Shown here: piece after piece, positions 1 through 5,917 of the stretch
How the letters are laid out: each line of letters starts with the position of its first letter
Position numbering within the stretch: position 1 is the stretch's first letter
Origin: JBPEXY01 sp052031065
Lineage (GTDB): Bacteria > Pseudomonadota > Gammaproteobacteria > Immundisolibacterales > Immundisolibacteraceae
Direction of reading: 5' to 3'
NCBI GenBank assembly: GCA_052031065.1
Contig: JBPEXY010000011.1
Coordinates: forward strand, 1 to 6,777
DNA: 6,777 bases
Notes under the pieces: model-generated
Database searches by the model: none
The model's input: the letters and a program-made list of their open reading frames with translations, nothing else
What the model was told of the DNA's origin: nothing
Program-made: the position numbers and the translations under genes

Positions 1-614
1 AGACTGGCGACTATTTGCGGCAGGGGTTGAGCGAAGCCGGTTTTCAAGTGTCCCTGGCTCGCAACGGTCTCGATGGCCACCATCTGGCGATGACCGAGTC
101 TTTCGACCTGATTGTGCTGGATGTCATGCTGCCCGACGTGGATGGCTGGCGCATTGTGCAGTCGCTGCGCGAGGCAGGACGCCAGACGCCGGTGTTGTTT
201 CTTACCGCTCGTGACAGCGTGGATGATCGTGTCAAAGGATTGGAGCTGGGCGCCGATGATTATCTGGTAAAGCCCTTCGCCTTTGCCGAGTTGCTGGCAC
301 GAGTGCGCACCCTGTTGCGCCGAGGCTCGGCACCGCCCCTGTCGGACCAGCTCAGAATAGCGGATCTCACCCTGGATCTGCCGAGGCACCGGGTCACGCG
401 CGCCGGCCGAAAAATCAATCTCAGCCACAAGGAATTCTGCCTGCTGGAGCTGCTGGTGCGCCGTCAGGGTGAGGTGTTGCCACGTTCGCTGATCGCCTCG
501 CAGATATGGGACATGAATTTTGATTCCGACACCAATGTGATCGACGTAGCCATCCGTCGCCTGCGCGCTAAAATTGACGATGACTTCGAGCCCAGGCATC
601 TACTCCATTTTTAG
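1..614 (+). pseudogene. CopR-type response regulator, second copy, truncated at its C-terminus (5' end outside window)
   Basis: OmpR/PhoB-family regulator read in the frame of codon 3-5; the true start lies before the window, about 11 residues upstream by comparison with the copR at 2693-2010. The receiver domain is intact: phosphoacceptor Asp codon at 120-122 in VLDVMLPDVDGW, the LFLTARD switch Thr, and the KPFAF Lys. The linker and most of the winged helix follow, including the recognition-helix segment NVIDVAIRRLRAKI. Aligned by eye to the other copR it has about 34 differences in 197 residues (roughly 83% identity) with no indels up to codon 591-593. It then reads RHLLHF and stops at 612-614, where the paralogue continues KLIHTVRGMGYMLDV. 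The C-terminal beta-hairpin wing is therefore missing, so DNA binding is probably lost. The last 15 bases overlap the 3' end of copS on the other strand, which marks a rearrangement. It may still be translated as a receiver-like protein; I call it a gene remnant. Confidence 0.75.
3..593 (+). repeat. Inverted copR repeat, left arm (partner 2070-2660 on the minus strand)
   Basis: This segment and the reverse complement of 2070-2660 encode 197 colinear residues with no gaps and about 83% amino-acid identity by eye. Stretches of exact nucleotide identity exist, for example 16 bases around the MNFD codons (GGGACATGAATTTTGA). The two arms are in inverted orientation and flank copS. The divergence shows two old paralogues brought together, not a recent tandem duplication. 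Confidence 0.8.
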
Positions 615-2006
615 AGGTAATTGAACCTCAAACGTGGTTGCCTCCGTTGTGGAGAACGCTCTGATCTTCCCGCCGTGGGCTTCGATAATCGATTTCGTGA
701 TGGCCAAGCCCAGCCCGGCACCTTCGCTGCTACGTTGGCGGGATGCGTCGAGCCTGTAGAATCGTTCAAAAATATGATTCAAATGCTCTTCAGGTATAGG
801 TGGCCCTGGGTTCTGTATGCGGATTCTTACGTTACCGGAGTTCACTTGAAGGGTTGTGGTTACGCTCTGCCCCTCTGGCGTATGCCGGACTGCATTGGAC
901 AGCAAGTTACTCAAGGCGCGACGGATCATTAGTCGGTCGCCATGGACATGAACTTGCTCTCCGGTATTTTCTAACAGCACCTCCCGCTCTTCTGCCCAGG
1001 CGCTGAAATAATCGAACAGGTTTCTCAGCTCTGACTGAAGATCGATATCGACCAGTTCCGGTTTCAGCAGCTGATTATCAGCCTGAGCCAGAAAAAGCAT
1101 GTCACCGACCATCTTGGCCATACGATCATATTCTTCGAGATTTGAATACAGCACTTCCCGGTACTGCTCCACGCTGCGCGCCTGGGTTAGCGCCACCTCA
1201 GTATGGGTTCTCAAATTGGTAATGGGTGTGCGCAGTTCGTGCGCGATGTCACCGGAAAAATCCGATAGGCGTCGGAATACATCTTCAAGCCTGCCAATCA
1301 TTTCATTGAAGGAAATCGTCAGCTCTACCAACTCGGCGGGGACGGATCGCGGTTCAAGGCGAAAATCCATCTGATCAGACCTGATGCGTCTCATCTCTCG
1401 GCTGATACGTCGAATAGGAGCGTGTCCCTGGTAAACCGCGAACCAGGTTGCCAGAAGAACTATCAAGCACGCGGCAAGGGTGACAATCCGAAGGTGGTTC
1501 CGAAAGCCGTCCAGGTAATGCAGATGAAAGTCGATTCCTGTGGCGACCGCGAGTCTGAACCTGGCTTTGCCTTCAAGCCTGTCTGATTCAATCCACAAGA
1601 CCGCACCACGAAAGGCTTCTTGATGATCATTCCAGCTCTCAACCGTATCGATAGTGATTTCTTCTACAGGTCGGGCAGTGCGGGCGAACGTGTCCAGATT
1701 GAAACCCGGTGTTGAGTAGATCAATGACCCGCTATCGGTACTGATTCGGTATTGGGCGTTACGATGGCCTGTTACCACGCTAGCGAGACGCTGATGCAGC
1801 TCGTCGGCGGGTATATCGGCCGGTACGGTCGCGAGGAGGTATTGCAACGCCTGAACTACTGAATTGAGCTCATCCACATCCTGCTGGACGAAATGATTAT
1901 TGATAGAGCGCTCCATCATCCAGCCAAAGGTGAGGAGAACAGCGGTTATCACAGCGCCAATGGAGACGGTGAGTCTAACGACCAGAGATAGCGGGCGTCT
2001 TTTCAT
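600..2006 (-). CDS. copS: CopS/CusS-type copper sensor histidine kinase
   Basis: Inner-membrane sensor kinase of 468 residues, normal length for the heavy-metal sensor (CopS/CusS) family. Seen in order: TM1 about 11-31; a periplasmic sensor loop about 32-172; TM2 about 173-193; HAMP about 194-246; H-box IAHELRTP with phosphoacceptor His256; N-box with Asn367 and Asn371; G1-like NPGPPIP at 399-405; F-box FERFYR at 413-418; G2 GAGLGLAI at 429-436. His38-Phe39 just after TM1 and His161/His163 just before TM2 sit where copper ligands lie in CusS and Pseudomonas CopS, which supports a Cu(I)/Ag(I) signal. The ATG follows the copR stop by 3 bases with only a weak AGG upstream, so translation is probably coupled. 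The final residues (KME) lie at the junction with the truncated regulator and may not be the ancestral end, but all catalytic boxes are present. Confidence 0.93.
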   Translation of the reverse strand: MKRRPLSLVVRLTVSIGAVITAVLLTFGWMMERSINNHFVQQDVDELNSVVQALQYLLATVPADIPADELHQRLASVVTGHRNAQYRISTDSGSLIYSTPGFNLDTFARTARPVEEITIDTVESWNDHQEAFRGAVLWIESDRLEGKARFRLAVATGIDFHLHYLDGFRNHLRIVTLAACLIVLLATWFAVYQGHAPIRRISREMRRIRSDQMDFRLEPRSVPAELVELTISFNEMIGRLEDVFRRLSDFSGDIAHELRTPITNLRTHTEVALTQARSVEQYREVLYSNLEEYDRMAKMVGDMLFLAQADNQLLKPELVDIDLQSELRNLFDYFSAWAEEREVLLENTGEQVHVHGDRLMIRRALSNLLSNAVRHTPEGQSVTTTLQVNSGNVRIRIQNPGPPIPEEHLNHIFERFYRLDASRQRSSEGAGLGLAITKSIIEAHGGKIRAFSTTEATTFEVQLPLKME

Positions 2007-2009
2007 GGG

Positions 2010-2693
2010 CTAGCCTGGCTGTGTCACGTCAAGCATATAACCCATCCCGCGTACGGTATGAATCAGCTTTGGTTCAAAATCATCATCGATCTTCGCGCGC
2101 AGCCGCCGGATAGCAACATCGATGACATTGGTGTCACTGTCAAAATTCATGTCCCACACCTGGGAAGCGATCAATGAGCGTGGTAACACTTCCCCTTGGC
2201 GCCGCACAAGGAGTTCAAGTAGGGTGAACTCCTTGTTGGTCAAGTTGATCCTCACGCCATGTCGCTGTGCGCGACGGCGAGGTATATCCAGCATCAGGTC
2301 AGCCACCTGGAGTTGATCCTGAAAAACCGGCGCAGCACCGCGCCGTAACAATGTACGTACTCGTGCCAGCAGCTCCGAAAAAGCAAAAGGCTTGACCAGA
2401 TAGTCGTCCGCTCCCAATTCCAGACCCTTGACCCGGTCTTCTACACTGTCCCTTGCGGTGAGAAATAACACAGGCGTGGTGGATCTGGCCTCTCTCAATG
2501 ACTGCATAATTCGCCAGCCATCCACATCAGGCAGCATTACATCAAGGACAATCAAGTCATACGAGCCGGTAAGCGCCAGGTGGTGACCATCGAGCCCGGT
2601 CCGGGCGAGATCTACCACAAAGCCGGATTCCATGAGGCCCAGCCGGATATAATCCCCAGTTTTCACTTCATCTTCTACGATGAGAATCTTCAT
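2010..2693 (-). CDS. copR: CopR/CusR-type copper response regulator
   Basis: Complete 227-residue OmpR/PhoB-family transcription factor and the partner of CopS encoded 3 bases downstream. Receiver domain about 1-118: acidic pocket Glu7/Asp8, phosphoacceptor Asp51 in VLDVMLP, Thr79 and Lys101. Winged-helix domain about 127-223: transactivation region, recognition helix NVIDVAIRRLRAKI, and the wing KLIHTVRGMGYML that the left-hand copy lacks. The ATG at 2693 gives the canonical MKILIVEDE start, with a modest GGAA upstream. By family knowledge, phosphorylated CopR activates copper-resistance promoters and usually its own operon. Box-like sites between this gene and the ATPase gene fit that. Strand and position make copR-copS one operon, divergent from the ATPase. 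Confidence 0.95.
   Translation of the reverse strand: MKILIVEDEVKTGDYIRLGLMESGFVVDLARTGLDGHHLALTGSYDLIVLDVMLPDVDGWRIMQSLREARSTTPVLFLTARDSVEDRVKGLELGADDYLVKPFAFSELLARVRTLLRRGAAPVFQDQLQVADLMLDIPRRRAQRHGVRINLTNKEFTLLELLVRRQGEVLPRSLIASQVWDMNFDSDTNVIDVAIRRLRAKIDDDFEPKLIHTVRGMGYMLDVTQPG
2070..2660 (-). repeat. Inverted copR repeat, right arm (partner 3-593 on the plus strand)
   Basis: Residues 12-208 of the intact CopR, the exact counterpart of the truncated regulator. Homology stops just after this segment on the left copy, where the wing-coding sequence is replaced by the end of copS read backwards. Confidence 0.8.
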
Positions 2694-2758
2694 CGTTCCA
2701 TTCCGCTCTACAGTTCAGGCCAAGAAAGCCAGTCCATTTCATTGTCGTCAATATCAAT

Positions 2759-2764
2759 TTTATA
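2759..2764 (-). promoter_or_regulatory. Candidate -10 element for copRS
   Basis: TATAAA on the minus strand within an AT-rich run, 66 bases upstream of the copR ATG. No good -35 sits 16-18 bases upstream, as expected for an activator-dependent promoter; box 1 would be centred near -52. Prediction only. Confidence 0.4.
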
Positions 2765-2795
2765 GTCTGAAATCTGCCCACAACATGACCAGAAA

Positions 2796-2812
2796 ATGAC
2801 AAATATGTAATG
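2796..2812. promoter_or_regulatory. CopR/CusR-like box 1 (copR-proximal)
   Basis: ATGACAAATATGTAATG. The half sites ATGACA and TGTAAT are separated by 4 bases and form an imperfect inverted repeat. They match the spacing of the E. coli CusR box (AAAATGACAA-NN-TTGTCATTTT), and here the site is also preceded by AAA. A further ATGAC half site lies at 2785-2789. The position, about 31 bases upstream of a TATAAA on the copR side, suggests autoregulation of copRS. Confidence 0.7.
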
Positions 2813-2864
2813 TTGGTGGCCGGAAGCTAGGTTATATCGGTGAGAAAAGCGTTGTTCGCATAAC

Positions 2865-2881
2865 ATGACTAAAATGTAATG
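2865..2881. promoter_or_regulatory. CopR/CusR-like box 2 (ATPase-proximal)
   Basis: ATGACTAAAATGTAATG, identical to box 1 in 15 of 17 positions and in the same orientation, 69 bases away start to start. Both sites are preceded by AAC or AAA. It ends about 30 bases before a TAATAA element leading to the ATPase gene, which mirrors the arrangement of box 1 toward copR. Confidence 0.7.
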
Positions 2882-2910
2882 CTTGCGGGAGCAGCCTGGT
2901 CATCTTTAAC

Positions 2911-2916
2911 TAATAA
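2911..2916 (+). promoter_or_regulatory. Candidate -10 element for the ATPase gene
   Basis: TAATAA in CTTTAACTAATAAGTTTA, with box 2 about 30 bases upstream and no clear -35. If used, transcription would start near 2923. The ATG at 2929 would then have almost no leader, and the start at 3010 would have one of nearly 90 bases. Prediction only. Confidence 0.3.
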
Positions 2917-2994
2917 GTTTATGGCATCATGATTCATGTAATCTCCTCCTTTAAGAAGCCGCAAAAAACGCGGCGCAAACTGCCTGCTTATTTG

Positions 2995-3000
2995 AAAAGG
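2995..3000 (+). promoter_or_regulatory. Ribosome binding site deciding the ATPase start at 3010
   Basis: AAAAGG (extended AAAAGGTG) lies 9 bases before the ATG at 3010. The alternative upstream ATG at 2929 has no purine-rich sequence at a suitable distance. This favours 3010. Confidence 0.65.
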
Positions 3001-3009
3001 TGCTTATCC

Positions 3010-5334
3010 ATGGTTCACGATAATTCTGAGTCTCATTGTCATCACCATACACCCTCCCACACGGGCTCAGGGCTTACAGACCCGGTCTGCGGCATGGGTG
3101 TAACGGCAGACTCTGCCCAGCATGTTGAGCATGCGGGTAAAACTTACTACTTCTGCAGCACCAAATGCATGAATAGATTCCAGCATGACCCTGAGAAGTT
3201 TCTTTCACCAACCTCGCCACCTCCCTCGGAAGCGGTCAAAGGCACAATTTATACGTGCCCGATGCATCCGGAAATACGTCAGGACAACCCCGGAACCTGC
3301 CCTAAATGCGGCATGGCACTTGAACCCCTGATGCCCAGTCTGGAAGATGACAATCCCGAGCTGGACGATTTTTCCAGGCGATTCTGGTGGACATTGCCTT
3401 TTACCGTCATTGTCACGGTGCTTGCCATGTTTGGGCCACAGCTTGGCTGGTTCGAGATGGCGACGCAAACGTGGATAGAGCTTGTACTGTCGCTTCCCGT
3501 GGTGCTGTGGGCCGGACAGCCGTTCTTCGTACGGGGTTGGCAATCAGTGGTCAACCGCAGTCCCAACATGTGGACGCTGATCGGCTTGGGTACCGGTGCC
3601 GCCTTCGTCTACAGCACGCTGGCAACCGTAGCTCCCGGTATATTTCCGGAAACATTCATGTCCATGGGGCGTGTGGCGGTTTATTTCGAAGCCGCAGTGG
3701 TGATCATTTCCCTTACGCTGTTTGGTCAGATGCTGGAGCTTCGCGCGCGTTCCCAGACATCCGCTGCCGTCCGGTCATTGCTCGGTCTGGCGCCCAAGAC
3801 GGCCCGCCGTATCAATGCAGACGGAACAGAAGAAGATGTACCGCTGACGCATGTGCATGAAGGTGATCGTTTACGCGTACGTCCCGGTGAGAAAGTTCCT
3901 GTCGATGGCATTGTTGAAGAGGGTGCAAGTTCTCTCGATGAATCCATGTTGACTGGTGAATCGTTACCCATCAGCAAGCGCCCGGGTGACAAGGTCATAG
4001 GGGCAACGATGAACACCTCTGGTGCACTTGTGATCCGGGCGGAGAAAGTCGGCTCGGCCACTGTGTTGTCACAAATTGTCCAGTTGGTGGCTCAGGCCCA
4101 ACGCTCTCGGGCGCCGATGCAACGGATGGCTGATTTGGTGGCGGGTTACTTTGTCATGGCGGTGGTAGCCATCGCCATCCTCACCTTGGTCGTGTGGGGC
4201 ATGTTCGGCCCGCAGCCAAGCTGGGTCTATGGCCTGATCAATGCGGTCGCTGTTCTGATCATCGCTTGCCCTTGTGCGCTGGGGCTCGCAACGCCCATGT
4301 CAGTCATGGTTGCTACCGGACGAGGCGCAACCCAGGGTGTTCTGTTTCGTGATGCAACAGCAATAGAAAATCTGCGCAAAGTCGATACGCTCATCGTAGA
4401 CAAGACCGGCACCTTGACAGAAGGCCGACCCGCATTCGATCAGGCTGTTTCCGCTGGCGAGTTGGACGCCGATGAAATCTTGCGCCTGGCTGCCAGCCTC
4501 GATCAAGGCAGCGAGCATCCTTTGGCTGACGCTATTGTCAGCGCTGCGCGCGAACGTAATTTGGTGCTCAGCCCAGTGGACGACTTTGACTCGGGTAGCG
4601 GCATAGGCGTACGGGGCAAGGTTGAAGGCAAAACACTGCTGTTGGGCAACACTGCGTTCATGCAGCAGGATAACGTCAATGTTGATGGCCTGGCTGCCAC
4701 CGCTGAGGGATGGAGGACAAAGGGTGCGAGTGTGATGTACCTGGCGGTTGACGGCACACTGGTCGGCCTACTCGCCGTTTCCGACCCCATCAAACAGAGC
4801 ACCCCTGAAGCGGTACAGGCGCTCAAGGCCGCGGGAATCAGGGTCATCATGGCTACTGGTGACGGTATTTCAACGGCAAAAGCGGTCGCCGAACAACTAG
4901 GCATAGACGAAGTTCATGGCGAAGTGAAACCGGCCGACAAGCTGAATCTGGTTGATAAGCTTCAATCAGAAGGTTGCATCGTTGCGATGGCGGGCGATGG
5001 CATCAACGATGCCCCGGCACTGGCCAAGGCGAATGTCGGTATCGCGATGGGAACCGGCACGGACGTGGCGATGAACAGTGCCCAAATCACTCTGGTTAAA
5101 GGAGACCTGCGGGGTATCTCGATTGCCCGCGACCTATCAGATAAGACTGTTCTCAATATGAAGCAGAACCTTGGCTTCGCGTTTATCTATAACGCGCTAG
5201 GCGTTCCGCTGGCGGCCGGCGTCCTGTACCCGTTTGCCGGGTTGCTTCTATCACCCATGTTTGCAGCCCTGGCGATGAGTCTGAGTTCAGCGTCCGTTGT
5301 ATTCAACTCGCTGCGGCTTCGTGGTTCGGTTTAA
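3010..5334 (+). CDS. copA: Cu(I)-translocating P1B-1-type ATPase with YHS and heavy-metal-binding N-terminal domains
   Basis: Inner-membrane pump that uses ATP to move Cu(I), and probably Ag(I), from cytoplasm to periplasm; 774 residues from the chosen start. Order: His-rich tail (HCHHHTPSH, 9-17); YHS-type domain about 23-65 with Cys27, Cys49 and Cys53; Cys-rich heavy-metal-binding domain about 80-106 (YTCPMHPEIR, CPKCGMAL; Cys83, Cys97, Cys100); four TM helices about 125-243; actuator loop with TGES at 315-318; TM5 about 376-398; TM6 with CPC at 420-422; phosphorylation motif DKTGT with Asp464; SEHPLA with His503 in the N-domain; GDGINDAP from 662; TM7 with Tyr727-Asn728 and Pro733; TM8 with Met756 and Ser760. 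CPC plus YN and M-SS residues marks the Cu(I) P1B-1 class. HMA (CxxC ferredoxin-like) domains are absent. This copA is not the multicopper oxidase of the same name. It is divergent from copRS with a CopR-like box upstream and a terminator right after it. An ATG at 2929 would add 27 residues and is judged less likely. Confidence 0.95.
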   Translation: MVHDNSESHCHHHTPSHTGSGLTDPVCGMGVTADSAQHVEHAGKTYYFCSTKCMNRFQHDPEKFLSPTSPPPSEAVKGTIYTCPMHPEIRQDNPGTCPKCGMALEPLMPSLEDDNPELDDFSRRFWWTLPFTVIVTVLAMFGPQLGWFEMATQTWIELVLSLPVVLWAGQPFFVRGWQSVVNRSPNMWTLIGLGTGAAFVYSTLATVAPGIFPETFMSMGRVAVYFEAAVVIISLTLFGQMLELRARSQTSAAVRSLLGLAPKTARRINADGTEEDVPLTHVHEGDRLRVRPGEKVPVDGIVEEGASSLDESMLTGESLPISKRPGDKVIGATMNTSGALVIRAEKVGSATVLSQIVQLVAQAQRSRAPMQRMADLVAGYFVMAVVAIAILTLVVWGMFGPQPSWVYGLINAVAVLIIACPCALGLATPMSVMVATGRGATQGVLFRDATAIENLRKVDTLIVDKTGTLTEGRPAFDQAVSAGELDADEILRLAASLDQGSEHPLADAIVSAARERNLVLSPVDDFDSGSGIGVRGKVEGKTLLLGNTAFMQQDNVNVDGLAATAEGWRTKGASVMYLAVDGTLVGLLAVSDPIKQSTPEAVQALKAAGIRVIMATGDGISTAKAVAEQLGIDEVHGEVKPADKLNLVDKLQSEGCIVAMAGDGINDAPALAKANVGIAMGTGTDVAMNSAQITLVKGDLRGISIARDLSDKTVLNMKQNLGFAFIYNALGVPLAAGVLYPFAGLLLSPMFAALAMSLSSASVVFNSLRLRGSV

Positions 5335-5359
5335 GCTGGATACGTCGAGGGGGTAGCGG

Positions 5360-5388
5360 AAAATGGCGAGTCTCTACTCGCCATTTTT
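5360..5388 (+). terminator. Rho-independent terminator after the ATPase gene, possibly bidirectional
   Basis: Perfect 12-bp stem AAAATGGCGAGT / ACTCGCCATTTT (5360-5371 with 5376-5387), a 4-base loop CTCT and a T run, 25 bases after the ATPase stop. The A run at the 5' side of the stem would give a shorter T run on the minus strand, so the hairpin could also stop transcripts from the cytochrome side, where the genes converge. Confidence 0.88.
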
Positions 5389-5428
5389 CTTCGGTTTTTC
5401 TAGCTATAAGAAAGTACCCCGTATCGCA

Positions 5429-5456
5429 CACCCTGCGTCATTGATGACGCAGTGTG
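5429..5456. repeat. Inverted repeat over the stop codon of the cytochrome gene
   Basis: CTGCGTCAT (5433-5441) and ATGACGCAG (5444-5452) pair perfectly. Three more outer pairs (5429-5431 with 5454-5456) follow one mismatch. The hairpin covers the last codons and stop of the cytochrome c gene. No T run follows on the minus strand, so it looks more like a 3' stabilising or pausing structure than a classic terminator. Confidence 0.55.
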
Positions 5457-5908
5457 GTTTGTTTCTGCGCCTGTAGAACCTCAGGTGGCCAGGTACTTTT
5501 GATGTAAGCCAGCACCGCGACAATATCCTCGTCAACCAGAATGTTCCGATACGCAGGCATATCGCTTTCGTAGCCGGGCGGCGCCGTTCTGCCGGGTACC
5601 AGGCCATTTTTCACCATATCCACCAGCATGGCATCCGAGTGGTGCCACGTGTGCCCGGTTTGATCATGGGGCGGGGCAGGTAATCTCCCATTGGGTAGAC
5701 GTTGACGCCAGTTTTCCTGCCCCTGCAGCGACTCCCCATGACAGACCGCGCAATGCGTTACGTAGATGGACTGACCAAGCATGACCAGATTCTGATCGGC
5801 AGGATCTATGAATTCCGGGCCAGGCTCACGTGTGGCCGTATAAAGGAAGGCGACGACGCCAATTATCGCAACGCCGATCGCTCCTAATATTTTATTTCTT
5901 CCAGACAT
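5438..5908 (-). CDS. Membrane-anchored monohaem c-type cytochrome
   Basis: 156-residue class I cytochrome c. The uncleaved-looking signal anchor is at about 7-24 (ILGAIGVAIIGVVAFLY). It is followed by a periplasmic domain with one haem c site CAVCH (Cys53, Cys56, His57) and a likely axial Met117 in ESDMPAYRNIL. The segment DEDIVAVLAYIKSTWPPE is the usual C-terminal helix of the fold. The ATG lies 9 bases after the stop of the cupredoxin gene with only a weak ribosome binding site, so the two are probably one transcript. Copper loci in related bacteria often end with such a cytochrome. A role as electron donor or acceptor for the cupredoxin or for a copper oxidase is inference; substrate and partner cannot be read from the sequence. 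Confidence 0.88.
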   Translation of the reverse strand: MSGRNKILGAIGVAIIGVVAFLYTATREPGPEFIDPADQNLVMLGQSIYVTHCAVCHGESLQGQENWRQRLPNGRLPAPPHDQTGHTWHHSDAMLVDMVKNGLVPGRTAPPGYESDMPAYRNILVDEDIVAVLAYIKSTWPPEVLQAQKQTTLRHQ

Positions 5909-5917
5909 TTATGTGGC

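Larger units (their letters stand above)
2694..3009. promoter_or_regulatory. Divergent copR / copA-ATPase control region
   Basis: About 316 bases without a convincing gene, lying between two divergently transcribed units and more AT-rich than the flanks. It holds two CopR-like boxes (2796-2812 and 2865-2881), an AT-rich -10 candidate for each direction, and a leader from about 2923 to 3009 with a short GC hairpin and an anti-Shine-Dalgarno-like pyrimidine run. The ATPase frame is open back to an ATG at 2929, but that start has no visible ribosome binding site and would add 27 basic residues, so I treat 2929-3009 as untranslated leader. Confidence 0.75.

Noticed and set aside
621..932. Plus-strand open frame of 103 codons opposite copS
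   Set aside because: It lies antisense to the catalytic domain of copS (N-box to G2), which has strong family motifs. The translation shows no recognisable motif and there is no ribosome binding site.
2580..2765. Plus-strand open frame of 61 codons crossing the start of copR and its promoter
   Set aside because: It is antisense to the conserved N-terminus of copR and covers the putative copRS promoter. It has no motif.
2821..2860. Possible CueR (MerR-type) operator or alternative promoter around TAGGTTATAT
   Set aside because: No convincing MerR-family dyad (ACCTTCC-type arms with a 19-20 base spacer) could be found, and the CopR-like boxes explain the region better.
2929..3009. N-terminal extension of the ATPase from the ATG at 2929
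   Set aside because: There is no ribosome binding site at 2929, the extension is short and basic without a domain, and a good AAAAGG precedes 3010. It is kept only as an alternative.
3387..3860. Plus-strand open frame of 157 codons in another frame of the ATPase gene
   Set aside because: It overlaps the transmembrane and actuator region of a well-supported P-type ATPase. The product has low-complexity, shadow-like composition and no domain.
4503..4904. Minus-strand open frame of 133 codons opposite the ATPase gene
   Set aside because: It is antisense to the P/N domain codons. Its Ala/Ser/Pro-rich product is typical of a GC-rich gene read backwards.
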